From positions 186,001 to 250,000 of the forward strand of contig JAJVIQ010000003.1 of the NCBI GenBank assembly GCA_022071965.1: a stretch of 64,000 bases of DNA, written 5' to 3'. This document shows, in pieces, positions 49,768-58,441 of this stretch. The DNA is from Gammaproteobacteria bacterium. GTDB taxonomy: Bacteria; Pseudomonadota; Gammaproteobacteria; JAJPIJ01. Position numbers and translations under genes: made by a program. Position 1 is the first letter of the stretch, and each line of letters opens with the position of its first letter. A model generated the notes under the pieces. It made no database searches and was not told where the DNA came from. It saw only the letters and a program-made list of their open reading frames with translations.

Positions 49768-52236
49768 ATGGCGAACAGAAAAATCGATGTCGCGGGTCTG
49801 CACACGGTGCTGGACCGGTACGGCGCCGGCTGCAAGGTCCTCTCGCTCGATTGCTTCGACACGCTCGTGTGGCGCCGCGTGGCCACCCCGACGGACGCCT
49901 TCTTTCTGCTGGCGCAGGGCGAGTCCTTCCGGAGCCGCGGGCTGACGGCGGCCTCGCGGACGGCCGCGGAAACCGCGGCGCGCCGGACGCGGAAGGCGAC
50001 TGAGGATCGCACCGAGGTGACGCTCTCCCAGATCTACGGCCATCTGATCCCCGGCGCGTCGCAGGGCGACATCGAGGCGCTGGTCACCGAGGAACTGGCC
50101 CTCGAGAAGCGGATCTGCTTTGCGTTCCGACCCGTGCTCGATCTCATTGCCCGGGCGAGGGCCCGCGGCATGAAGGTCATCGTGGTCAGCGACACCTACT
50201 TCAATGAAACGCAACTGGGCGAACTCATCGCCTCGACCATCGGCGCACCGGACGCATCCTCGCTGTTCGACGCGCTGTACTGTTCCTCGCGCTACGGCCG
50301 CGCCAAGCACGACGGTCTGTTCGACGACGTCATCGGCGCGCTCGCCATTCCCGCCGACCAGGTTCTGCACATCGGCGACAATCCCGCCGCCGATCTGCAA
50401 GGCGCCAACGACCGTGGCGTTCGCGGCGTGCACTTCACGGCGTTCACCAAGCCGATCCAGGAGGCATCGAGGATGGCGGTAGTGGCCGGCAGCATGCTCA
50501 TGCCGTCGGTGCGTACCTCCTCGCCGGCTCACGAGCTGTGCCATGCGCTCTGGGCACAGCACGCCATCCAGCTCGATGCGCCGGAGCGCGTCGGACACAC
50601 CGCGCTGGGGCCGATCATGCTGGGGTTCGCGCGCTGGCTGGCGGATCGCGCGCTGGCGATGAAGGACGCCGGGGAAAACCCGCGCCTGGTCTTCCTGCTC
50701 CGCGACGGATGGCTGCCGCACCGCGCCTACGAGCGGCTGATCGCCGCTGACCCCCGGCTTGCGGACATCCCGCACTCAGAGGCGGAGATCTCCCGATTCG
50801 CCGGCTACGCAAGTTCGTTCACCGGCACGGAGGCCGTCGATCGCTATCTCGCGTTCATGGGAAGGCAGAAGGGCTACGCGCAGATGGCCCGTCAGCTCGG
50901 TCTCACGGGCAAGCGCGCCGCCGTGCTGGTTCGCGAGGCGGAGCGGCGCGCCGACGGCCTGAAGGTCTTCCACAAGCGCATCAAGGAGCCCAAGACGCTG
51001 GCGGAGATCACCGCCGTGAGCCGCGCGTATCGGAAGCGGCTGATGAACTATCTGCGCACGGCGACTGGCATCCGCGCCGGTGAGACCCTCGTGCTGGTGG
51101 ATCTCGGTTACAGCGGCACCGTGCAGACGCTCATCCAGTCGTCCGTGGAGGAGAGCCTCGGCGTACGGGTTCAGGGCGCCTACCTGCTGTTGCGGGACAC
51201 CCATGAGACGCTGCGCGACAAGCACGGCTGGATGGACAGGCACAGCACCGACCCGCGCGCGATCGAGGCGCTGATCAAACCCATCTCGGTGCTGGAGCAG
51301 CTCTGCACCTGCGAACTGGACAGTGTCGTCGATTACAGCGAGGACGGACGGCCCGTGCGACGCGCCGGCATCCTCTCCAAACCGCAGGCGGAGCTACGCG
51401 CCCGCATCCAGCAGGCCGCACTGGACTTCATCGACGCCGCCCTCGGCCCCGATCACCGTGCGTTCTGGGACGACCCGGACGCGGCGAGATATGCCGGCAT
51501 CAGTCAGCTCGGCAGGCTTCTTTACCTGCCGGGCGAGACCGAGACGAGCACCTTCGGGCAGTTCCGTCACGACGTAAACCTGGGCACTGACGATGAGTGG
51601 GAGTTCTTCAATACCGACGAGGCGGCACTCGGACTGCGACGCCGGGGCCTCGCCTACGTCAACTCCACGACCCGGCCGACGCTTTCGATGGAATTGCAGC
51701 CCAACGGCATCACCCTGCCGATGACCTACTTCGCCCAATCTCGCTTCCGGTTCGCGCTCCAGGCCGGCGATTTCAACGGCCAGAGCGAAACCATGCCGGT
51801 GATGCTGTCGCGTAATAACAACTTGGTGGTGCGAGACGTCAACGTGCAGCGGACGCACGATGGCTACCTGCTCGCGCTGGTGAGCGTCGACGATCTGAAT
51901 ACCGACCTCGGACTGCTCTTCGGGCGCCGCTGGTCGCTGCTGCAACTCGAGAGCGTAAGCCTGGTGTCGCTGGAGCGACTGATGAGCCAGCACGACAATC
52001 CCCGCGGCTACAGCCTGATGGACAATCTCAGCTTCGAGAACATCGAGCGCATCGGCGGCACGGTGCTGCGCTGCCGCGACAGCTCCGCCTTCGTCTTCGT
52101 GAAAGTCACCGGGAGGATCCCGTCCAAGACCGGAACCCGGTACGCCTGCGCGGTCGTCTTCCGGCCGATCGAAGAGCAGCCGGCGCGCGACGGCGACGCG
52201 AACACCCCGCAACCCGCGCTGGCGATCGCGGGCTGA
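49768..52236 (+). CDS. Large HAD-superfamily protein, candidate flagellin/glycan modification enzyme
   Basis: This 822-residue protein begins with a HAD phosphatase-like domain (about residues 20-240). Motif I is LSLDCFDTLVWRR (D-x-F-D-T variant), motif II VIVVSDTYFN, motif III lysine region RAKHDGLFDD, and motif IV HIGDNPAADLQGAN. A second domain (about 270-600) contains LVFLLRDGWLPHRAYERL and a LVLVDLGYSGTVQTLIQSS segment. The C-terminal 200 residues are beta-rich. Similar long HAD proteins occur in surface-polysaccharide loci. Its place between fliC and flgL and its sigma-54 promoter suggest a role in flagellin modification, an inference. The ribosome site is weak (AGGTG, ten bases upstream). 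Confidence 0.8.
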   Translation: MANRKIDVAGLHTVLDRYGAGCKVLSLDCFDTLVWRRVATPTDAFFLLAQGESFRSRGLTAASRTAAETAARRTRKATEDRTEVTLSQIYGHLIPGASQGDIEALVTEELALEKRICFAFRPVLDLIARARARGMKVIVVSDTYFNETQLGELIASTIGAPDASSLFDALYCSSRYGRAKHDGLFDDVIGALAIPADQVLHIGDNPAADLQGANDRGVRGVHFTAFTKPIQEASRMAVVAGSMLMPSVRTSSPAHELCHALWAQHAIQLDAPERVGHTALGPIMLGFARWLADRALAMKDAGENPRLVFLLRDGWLPHRAYERLIAADPRLADIPHSEAEISRFAGYASSFTGTEAVDRYLAFMGRQKGYAQMARQLGLTGKRAAVLVREAERRADGLKVFHKRIKEPKTLAEITAVSRAYRKRLMNYLRTATGIRAGETLVLVDLGYSGTVQTLIQSSVEESLGVRVQGAYLLLRDTHETLRDKHGWMDRHSTDPRAIEALIKPISVLEQLCTCELDSVVDYSEDGRPVRRAGILSKPQAELRARIQQAALDFIDAALGPDHRAFWDDPDAARYAGISQLGRLLYLPGETETSTFGQFRHDVNLGTDDEWEFFNTDEAALGLRRRGLAYVNSTTRPTLSMELQPNGITLPMTYFAQSRFRFALQAGDFNGQSETMPVMLSRNNNLVVRDVNVQRTHDGYLLALVSVDDLNTDLGLLFGRRWSLLQLESVSLVSLERLMSQHDNPRGYSLMDNLSFENIERIGGTVLRCRDSSAFVFVKVTGRIPSKTGTRYACAVVFRPIEEQPARDGDANTPQPALAIAG

Positions 52237-52278
52237 TTGCCGCGCCGCGCACTCGACGTAGAAGTGAGGAGATCACGT

Positions 52279-54357
52279 ATGAAATATGGCATCCGTTTTG
52301 TCGAGGACCTCTTGCGGATCGTCGGACCGGGGAGCTTCCTCCTGCTCGGCTGCGATCATCCCGAGCTGCCGCAGGAACTGCTGCGCCGGGCGTGCAGCGT
52401 GCGCATCATTCCCGGCGACGACCCGGCCCTCGATCACGACTTCGCCGGCTCCGTATCCAATGCGCTGCCCGGCGCCGAGGAGAAATTCCATGTGGTGATG
52501 GCGTGCCAGTCCATGATGGAGACGATCGCCAACCCGGAGGAGAGCTTTGCCGCCATGCGGCAGTGGATCGGCCGTTACCTCGTGCTCGCGCCGACACGCC
52601 GCCTCGATGGCGGGACGAAGTCGCGGATGAGGCTGCTGAGCGCGTACTGGGCGGATGCCGCCCTGCGCAGCGGTCTGCGCCGTGCGCCGGCCGCGGTCTC
52701 GGTGGGCGGCTACCCGGCGCTGAACAATCCGGCGCTGCAACCGCTGTCGGTATTCGAGGTCATCGGGGAAGCGGACGCGGCCGGGCGCGAGATGCAGTGG
52801 CTGCTCGCCAACCGTGACCTGCACATGGACATGTCGCGAGAGTTCGGACCGCGCTCCGACGCGCACATGGTCCGTTACGCACAGGCTGCGGAATGGGTGC
52901 GCCCCGGCGACACGGTGCTCGATTGCGCATGCGGACTCGGCTACGGGAGCGCGATCCTTGCCGCCCGTTCCGCGGCCGGGCGCGTAATCGGCGTAGATAT
53001 CGACCCGGCGTCGGTCTCATACGCCCAACGGCACTTCGCCGCACGCTACGGCATCGAGTTCATGGCCTCCAGCGGCACCGACCTGGCGGCCATCCCGGAT
53101 CGCAGCATCGACCTGATCGCCTCCTTCGAGACCATCGAGCACGTCGAGGACTATCACGCGCTGATTGCGGAGTTCGCACGCGTGCTGAAGCCCGATGGCC
53201 GCATCGTGGCCAGCGTACCGAACCTGTGGGTCGACGAGACCGGCCGCGACCCCAACCCGCATCACTTCCACGCCTTCGACTGGGAGAAGTTCCGCGCTGC
53301 ATTCGATTCCCGCTTCATCGTCGAGGCGCGCTATCGCCAGGAAGCGCCCGGCGGCTTCAAGCTCCAGAAGGCCGCGCGCGCGCTCGAGCGCTGCGCGCTG
53401 GATACACGGGAGCCGGACACCGAGTGGTGGATCCTGGTAGCGTCGATGGATCCGACCGCGGCGCAGGCCGCCTACTCCGGACACCCGCAGTTCGCACGCT
53501 CGCACATTGACGGCGAGCACGTGGCTGACTTCGGCGCGCACTACCAGAATCCGTGGATATACCGCAGCATGGTCCAGATGGGCGAGCGCATCGCCGATGA
53601 CGCCGCGCTGGCGGATCTCGCGCTGCGCGTGCTGCAGACCATGCCCCTGGATTCCGTGGACGCCGGCGCGGCGATTACGGTGCTCGGGTACCACCTGTTG
53701 GCCCGCCGCCGCTTCGATCAGGTCGCCGACTGGCGCAACGTGGCTGAGGCCTACCTCGCCTGCAGCAGCGGGAATCCCCACGTCCTCCGCTGGCAGATCT
53801 CGACGGCCTTTGCCGCCGCCCTGCTCGCCCGCGACCTCGGCCTGCGCGATCAGGCGCGCGCGGACTTCGACCGCGTCGCGACGATGGACGCCCTGGCATT
53901 CAGTCCGCTGTTGATGACCAAGATCATCGCCGCGCGCTTCTGGTCCGGCGTCGCGCGCCTTGTCGACGGTGACCCCGGCGGCGCAAGGGCCTGCTTTCAC
54001 GCCGGAACGGAGGCGGCGCGCGCCGCGCTGCACGCACCCGACGTCAATGCCATCGGCAGTCCCGAGCAGCCCCTGGGGTTCGGCTTCCAGGAGCTTGCCG
54101 AGGTCGCCGACATGGCCTCTCAATGCGCGACGGCGATGAACTGCATCGATCTGTATGCGCGGAGCCCGGGCCTGTTCTGGAGCCGGGTCGACACGCGCCG
54201 CTTCGGACTGGCGTCATGGGCGAAGTATCTCGAACAGGAGAACCGGGCACTGCAGGCCCACCTGACGGCGCTGGTTTCGGCGGCGCGGCAGCACGCCGAG
54301 GCGCCCGCGGCCGCCCGGGAGGCACCTGGACAGCCCTGTTACAAGAGGACGGCCTGA
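52279..54357 (+). CDS. SAM-dependent methyltransferase with helical repeat tail
   Basis: This 692-residue protein has an N-terminal Rossmann-like region (about 1-190, FLLLGCDHPELPQELLRRAC). A class I methyltransferase domain follows (about 200-390) with the SAM motif VLDCACGLGYGSAILAARSA, acidic IGVDIDPASV, LIASFETIEHVED and FARVLKPDGRIVASVPNLW. The C-terminal 300 residues are helical, with tetratricopeptide-like spacing (LALRVLQTMPLDSVDAGAAI, FDRVATMDALAFSPL), ending in a short coiled coil. GAGGAGA precedes the ATG by about seven bases. It follows the HAD gene by 42 bases and is surely co-transcribed. A role in methylating a flagellin glycan is plausible but unproven. Confidence 0.82.
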   Translation: MKYGIRFVEDLLRIVGPGSFLLLGCDHPELPQELLRRACSVRIIPGDDPALDHDFAGSVSNALPGAEEKFHVVMACQSMMETIANPEESFAAMRQWIGRYLVLAPTRRLDGGTKSRMRLLSAYWADAALRSGLRRAPAAVSVGGYPALNNPALQPLSVFEVIGEADAAGREMQWLLANRDLHMDMSREFGPRSDAHMVRYAQAAEWVRPGDTVLDCACGLGYGSAILAARSAAGRVIGVDIDPASVSYAQRHFAARYGIEFMASSGTDLAAIPDRSIDLIASFETIEHVEDYHALIAEFARVLKPDGRIVASVPNLWVDETGRDPNPHHFHAFDWEKFRAAFDSRFIVEARYRQEAPGGFKLQKAARALERCALDTREPDTEWWILVASMDPTAAQAAYSGHPQFARSHIDGEHVADFGAHYQNPWIYRSMVQMGERIADDAALADLALRVLQTMPLDSVDAGAAITVLGYHLLARRRFDQVADWRNVAEAYLACSSGNPHVLRWQISTAFAAALLARDLGLRDQARADFDRVATMDALAFSPLLMTKIIAARFWSGVARLVDGDPGGARACFHAGTEAARAALHAPDVNAIGSPEQPLGFGFQELAEVADMASQCATAMNCIDLYARSPGLFWSRVDTRRFGLASWAKYLEQENRALQAHLTALVSAARQHAEAPAAAREAPGQPCYKRTA

Positions 54358-54384
54358 CCGCTGCGCGGCCCAGCCATGACCGGC

Positions 54385-54728
54385 TCAGGCGCGGCGGTAT
54401 AGGTAGTTCGGCACGTCGCGGGTCTGCGGCGTGGCGAACTTGGCATTCTGCCTCTTGTGCACGAAATCCGGGCCGGCCTCGCCCAGTATCGCGCTGACCT
54501 CCTCGAGCCGAGCATCGCCGCGTATATCGAGTAGATGCCGACATCGGCGCCGACGTCCCACATCGTCTCGCCCGCCCCGAAGCCGTCGATCCACTCGATA
54601 GTCTCCGGCTCCTTTTCCAGCAGCGTGTCGTACCGCCAGCCTCCGCCCTGCGCCATGTAGTGGACGACGTGACCGTTTATGCGGCGGCTCCTGGCCGCGC
54701 CCAGGCCGAGTCGGTTCAGATCCGCCAT
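54385..54728 (-). pseudogene. fkbM-type methyltransferase relic, internal deletion plus frameshift
   Basis: The first part reads RYDTLLEKEPETIEWIDGFG and GETMWDVGADVGIYSIYAAM, the SAM-binding head of FkbM-family methyltransferases. The end, in another frame, reads EEVSAILGEAGPDFVHKRQN and then RDVPNYLYRRA, a typical FkbM tail. The middle of the domain, roughly 130 residues, is missing. FkbM enzymes methylate sugars in glycans, so this gene probably belonged to the same modification locus as its plus-strand neighbours. Its start overlaps the end of the truncated oxygenase relic upstream. Confidence 0.65.
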
Positions 54729-55186
54729 TGCATCATCCCCCCGTCGGAGCGGTACTCCCTGCCCTTGACGTAGATGGTGAGCGCCAGGGTATCGCGGTGC
54801 GACTCGCCCATCGCCATGCGCTCGACGCCGTGCCAGCTGTCCTCGGTGCGCACGAAGGCGTAGACCGAGTTCGGCCTGAAGACGTTGGTCTTGTACTTCT
54901 GGAAGCCCGCGGCCGTCTCGAGGTAGAAGGAGGTGCCGAGGTGCAGCTGCGAGTCATCGCGCGGAAGACAGGACTGCATGGTCGCCACCTCGTACGCCGC
55001 GTCGGTGTGCACGCCGATCCGGTAGCCGGGGAAGTCGCGGCAGAGGATCGGCACCGAGATCAGCGGCGGCCGGTGCGTGCCGAAACGCTCCTCGATGCGA
55101 TTGGCGGAATTCTCCAGGATCGCCTGCTGCAACGGCTCCGGGGCGAGTATCGCGGTGAGTTCCCGCCAGGAGGCCCGATCGCCGGC
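54716..55186 (-). pseudogene. 5'-truncated 2-oxoglutarate/Fe(II) oxygenase-like gene
   Basis: Readable sequence runs from just after a stop at 55187-55189 (AGDRASWRELTAILAPEPLQ) to the end (SDGGMMQWRI). It includes a metal-site-like HTD in FPGYRIGVHTDAAYEVATMQ and LHLGTSFYLETAAGFQKYKT, with a possible distal histidine in EDSWHGVERM. Related proteins are about 60-80 residues longer at the N-terminus; that part is gone, and the frame opens without a good ATG (the first candidate is TTG 55132). The rest is intact, so a shortened product from 55132 cannot be fully excluded. It overlaps the fkbM relic. Confidence 0.55.
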
Positions 55187-55292
55187 CTACAGACGCGTCA
55201 CGGTGTGCGGCCCGATAACGGGAGGTCGGAACGAAGCCGGCGCAGCGGACCCCGCGCAGGCTCTCGCGGCCGTGCCGCCGCGGACGGCGGCG

Positions 55293-56498
55293 TCAGAGGT
55301 AGTTGAACAGGCTCAGGTTCTGCATCCGGGCGAACGCGGCCTGCGCCGCCTGCAGGGTGACGAGCCGCAGATTCAGGTTGCTGGCCGCCTCGACGAGGTC
55401 CACATCCTCGAGCGAGGACCGCAGGCCGGTCAGCTGCAGGTTCAGGTCCTCGTTGAAGGACTTCTGCGCCTCGATGATGTTCTGCCGCGCGCCGATGGCC
55501 GCGCGCACCTCGAGGAAGTTGTCCTGGCTGCGGTCGATGTCGGCGATGGCGGAGTTGAGCGCGTTCTGCAACTGCGCATTCGCCGCCGGCGTCCCGGCCG
55601 GCGTCTCCAGTGCGGTGGCCATGCGGTCCAGGGTCTCGAAGACGGACTGGTAGCTGCTCGGCGAGACATTGAACTCGTCACCCGCCGCCGGAGCGCCGGT
55701 GATGATCATCGTCTGGCCGTCGAATCCGATGCTGCTGCCGCCGGTGTAGGCCTGGCCGCCGAGCACCACGGCGCCGCTGGTGTCGTCGAGCACGTCGTAG
55801 GTCGTGGCCGAGGTGAACACGATCCGGTAGTCGTGGGCAAGGAACGCGTCTGCGTCCGTGACGCTGCCGACGTTGATCACGCCGGTACCGGTGTTGGCCG
55901 TGTTGGCGCTGGTCGCGAACTGGCCGTTGCCGCCGCGCGTCATCATGAAGACCTCCGACCCCGGATCGCCGTCGGCGACGGTGTTCGTCGGACTGATGTC
56001 CAGCACGCGCACGCCCTGGTCGCCGTTGTACTGCACAGACCCGGTCGAGCCGTCGATCGTGAACGGCTTGGTCTTGGCCTGGTAACCGGCGAACAGATAA
56101 TCGCCGTTGCCGTCGACGGTATTGGCCAGGCTCATCATCTGCCCGAGCAGCTGCCGGATCTCCACGGCGAGAAAGCCGCGTTCGCGGTCGCTGTACTGGC
56201 CGCTGCGGCCTTGAAGCGCGAGCTCGCGCGCGCGCACCATGATCTCCGAGGCGCTCGCGATCGCACCCTCCTCCAGCTGCAGGCGCGAGGTCGCCATGTC
56301 GGCGTTCTTCTGGTACTGGTCGGTCGTGGAAGTGGCGTTCTCGATCGACAGCACCTGCGCCGAGGCGGCCGGGTCGTCCGACGGGGCGAGGATGCGTTTC
56401 TGGGTCGCGATCTGCTGCTGGATGCGCGCGACCTCGGTCTGTTTGCTGAGTATGTTGGTGATGCCCTGTTGGTAGATCTGGCTGGTCGATATGCGCAT
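55293..56498 (-). CDS. flgL: Flagellar hook-filament junction protein FlgL (HAP3)
   Basis: This 401-residue protein joins hook and filament. Its termini resemble flagellin: MRISTSQIYQQGITNILSKQ with TEVARIQQQIATQKRILAPS, and at the end LVEAASNLNLRLVTLQAAQA and FARMQNLSLFNYL. It follows flgK by five bases and ends the flgE-to-flgL run. A GC-rich inverted repeat just beyond the stop (55274-55291) lacks a T-run. Confidence 0.95.
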   Translation of the reverse strand: MRISTSQIYQQGITNILSKQTEVARIQQQIATQKRILAPSDDPAASAQVLSIENATSTTDQYQKNADMATSRLQLEEGAIASASEIMVRARELALQGRSGQYSDRERGFLAVEIRQLLGQMMSLANTVDGNGDYLFAGYQAKTKPFTIDGSTGSVQYNGDQGVRVLDISPTNTVADGDPGSEVFMMTRGGNGQFATSANTANTGTGVINVGSVTDADAFLAHDYRIVFTSATTYDVLDDTSGAVVLGGQAYTGGSSIGFDGQTMIITGAPAAGDEFNVSPSSYQSVFETLDRMATALETPAGTPAANAQLQNALNSAIADIDRSQDNFLEVRAAIGARQNIIEAQKSFNEDLNLQLTGLRSSLEDVDLVEAASNLNLRLVTLQAAQAAFARMQNLSLFNYL

Positions 56499-56503
56499 GA
56501 CGG

Positions 56504-58390
56504 TTAGCCCCTGACCGCATTCAGCAGTTCGTCGAACACCGTGTTGCCCGTGGCGATCACCTGGGCCGCCGCCTGGTAGGCCTGCTGGAACTTCAACAGG
56601 TTGGCAGCCTCCTCGTCCAGGTTCACCCCCGAGAGCGCCTGCTGAGAGCTAACGGCATTGTCGAGCAGGGTCTTGAGGGCCGTGCTGCTGACCTCGTGCT
56701 GGCGCGTGACAGTGCCGACATTGCCGACCATCGCGCCGTATGCATCGCCGTAGGTCGCCGTGCCGCCTTCGAGGACGCCGATCTGCGCCAGTTCAGCCAG
56801 GGCGAGCAGGTTGCGGTTGTCGCCCACGCCGCCGGTGTTGGCCTCGATCACGACCTGGTCGCCGGCCGCCGGCGTGCCGCTCAGCTGTATCCGCCAGCCG
56901 TTGATGTCGATGTTGGCACCGGCGGTGTAGGCGATGCTGGCACCGGCGCCGTTGATGCGGTAACTGGTCGGCGGGTCGTCGAAGACCAGCGTGACCGTCG
57001 TGGTCAGGTTCGCATTGCCCGCGTCCAGGACTTCCGGGGCCGTCACGTTGACGTTGCCGAGATTGCTCAGCGAGGCGCCGGCTCGCACCGGGCTCGCCGC
57101 GGCGATCTCGCGTACATCGGTGATGGCGAGCCCGATGTCGCGCGCGATGTAGCGCGTCGGCTGCAGCCGGTAGGTGTCGCCGGCCGCCGGCGCCGTGCCT
57201 ACCGTGATCGTCAACCCGTCGACGCTGAAGGGACCGGCGCCGCTCAGGGTCTGCGTCGTGCCGTCGGAGTACCGGTAGAGCTGCCAGTCGGTGCCGTCGA
57301 AGGTGAGGTCGTAGTCGGAAATGGTGAGGTCGTCGACATTGGCGGTATCGAAGGCCAGCGCGATGGTGCCGGTGTTGCCGCTGGCGGCATTGAAGGACGG
57401 CGACGGTGTGGAGAAGAAATCCCCGCCCATGGCCCCGTTCATGTCGACGCCTTCCTGGTGCTGCGCATTGAAGGTCATCGCCAGCGCGGCACTGAGGCGG
57501 CCGAGCGCGTTCCGGGTCGGCTCCAGCAGATCCTCGCGAAACGCGAGCGCGCCGCCCATCTGGCCCGAGCTCATCTGGCTGGACACCACCGAGGTCACGC
57601 CGCCCACCACGTAGCCGATCTCCAGGCGCGAGGCGTCCAGGCTGTTCGGCTGCGTCGTCAGCGTGGCGGTCGTCGAGCCGGTGACCAGCATCAGTCCGTC
57701 GCCGACCATGACGTTCATGGCGCCGTCGTCCTGGATGAAGGTGCTGACCCCGGTGATCCCGGAGAGATCGAGCACGAGCTGGTCGCGCCGGTCGAGGAGA
57801 TCGTTGGCGGAATCCGACCCGGTGCGCCCGTTGGCGAGCACGATGCTCCGGTTGAGATCGGCGATCGACGCGGCCAGTTCGTTGACCTGGCGCACCTGGT
57901 CGGCGAGCTTGGTGTTGATGGCGCTGTTGATGTCATCCAGGCGCGCGATCTGATCGTGCATCCGCGCGACCATGGTCCCGGCCGACCCGAGCATGGCCTG
58001 CCGGGAAGGTATGGATGTCGGCTGGTCGGCCAGTTGCTCGATGCTGCTGAAGAACCCGGTCATCGCGGTCGACAGGCCGGAGTTCGAATCGGCCAGCATG
58101 TTGTTCAACTGCGTGGCCAGGTCATAGAAGGAGCTGGCCTGCTGGTAGCTGGTCGAACCCAGTTGCACCTGGCGGTTGAGGAAGGCGTCCGTGGCCCGGC
58201 TCACGTCGCTGATGCCGACACCCTTGCCGAAGTACACGTTGCCGCTGGCCTGCGGCGCGCGCGCGGCGAGTTCCACGCGCTGGCGCGAGTAGCCGGGCGT
58301 GTTGGCGTTGGAGATGTTGTGGCCAATGGTCGAGAGCGCGCGCTGCGTCGACAACAGCGCGGAAACGCCGATGTTCAGGATGTCAGCCAT
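56504..58390 (-). CDS. flgK: Flagellar hook-associated protein FlgK (HAP1)
   Basis: This 628-residue protein is the first hook-filament junction protein. The N-terminus GVSALLSTQRALSTIGHNIS with NANTPGYSRQRVELAARAPQ and the C-terminus SSQQALSGVNLDEEAANLLK with FQQAYQAAAQVIATGNTVFD are diagnostic. The central domain contains repeated PAAGD segments in beta-rich sequence (TVGTAPAAGDTYRLQPTRYI). It begins 51 bases after flgJ and has no obvious sigma-28 promoter of its own. Confidence 0.96.
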   Translation of the reverse strand: MADILNIGVSALLSTQRALSTIGHNISNANTPGYSRQRVELAARAPQASGNVYFGKGVGISDVSRATDAFLNRQVQLGSTSYQQASSFYDLATQLNNMLADSNSGLSTAMTGFFSSIEQLADQPTSIPSRQAMLGSAGTMVARMHDQIARLDDINSAINTKLADQVRQVNELAASIADLNRSIVLANGRTGSDSANDLLDRRDQLVLDLSGITGVSTFIQDDGAMNVMVGDGLMLVTGSTTATLTTQPNSLDASRLEIGYVVGGVTSVVSSQMSSGQMGGALAFREDLLEPTRNALGRLSAALAMTFNAQHQEGVDMNGAMGGDFFSTPSPSFNAASGNTGTIALAFDTANVDDLTISDYDLTFDGTDWQLYRYSDGTTQTLSGAGPFSVDGLTITVGTAPAAGDTYRLQPTRYIARDIGLAITDVREIAAASPVRAGASLSNLGNVNVTAPEVLDAGNANLTTTVTLVFDDPPTSYRINGAGASIAYTAGANIDINGWRIQLSGTPAAGDQVVIEANTGGVGDNRNLLALAELAQIGVLEGGTATYGDAYGAMVGNVGTVTRQHEVSSTALKTLLDNAVSSQQALSGVNLDEEAANLLKFQQAYQAAAQVIATGNTVFDELLNAVRG

Positions 58391-58441
58391 GTGTGCTGCC
58401 TCGTCTCACCGCACCCGCCCTGCGAAGCGCGTCCGTCGCGT

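Noticed and set aside
55274-55291. GCCGCC/GGCGGC inverted repeat after flgL
   Set aside because: Short repeats of this kind are common in such GC-rich DNA and no T-run follows, so I did not call a terminator.
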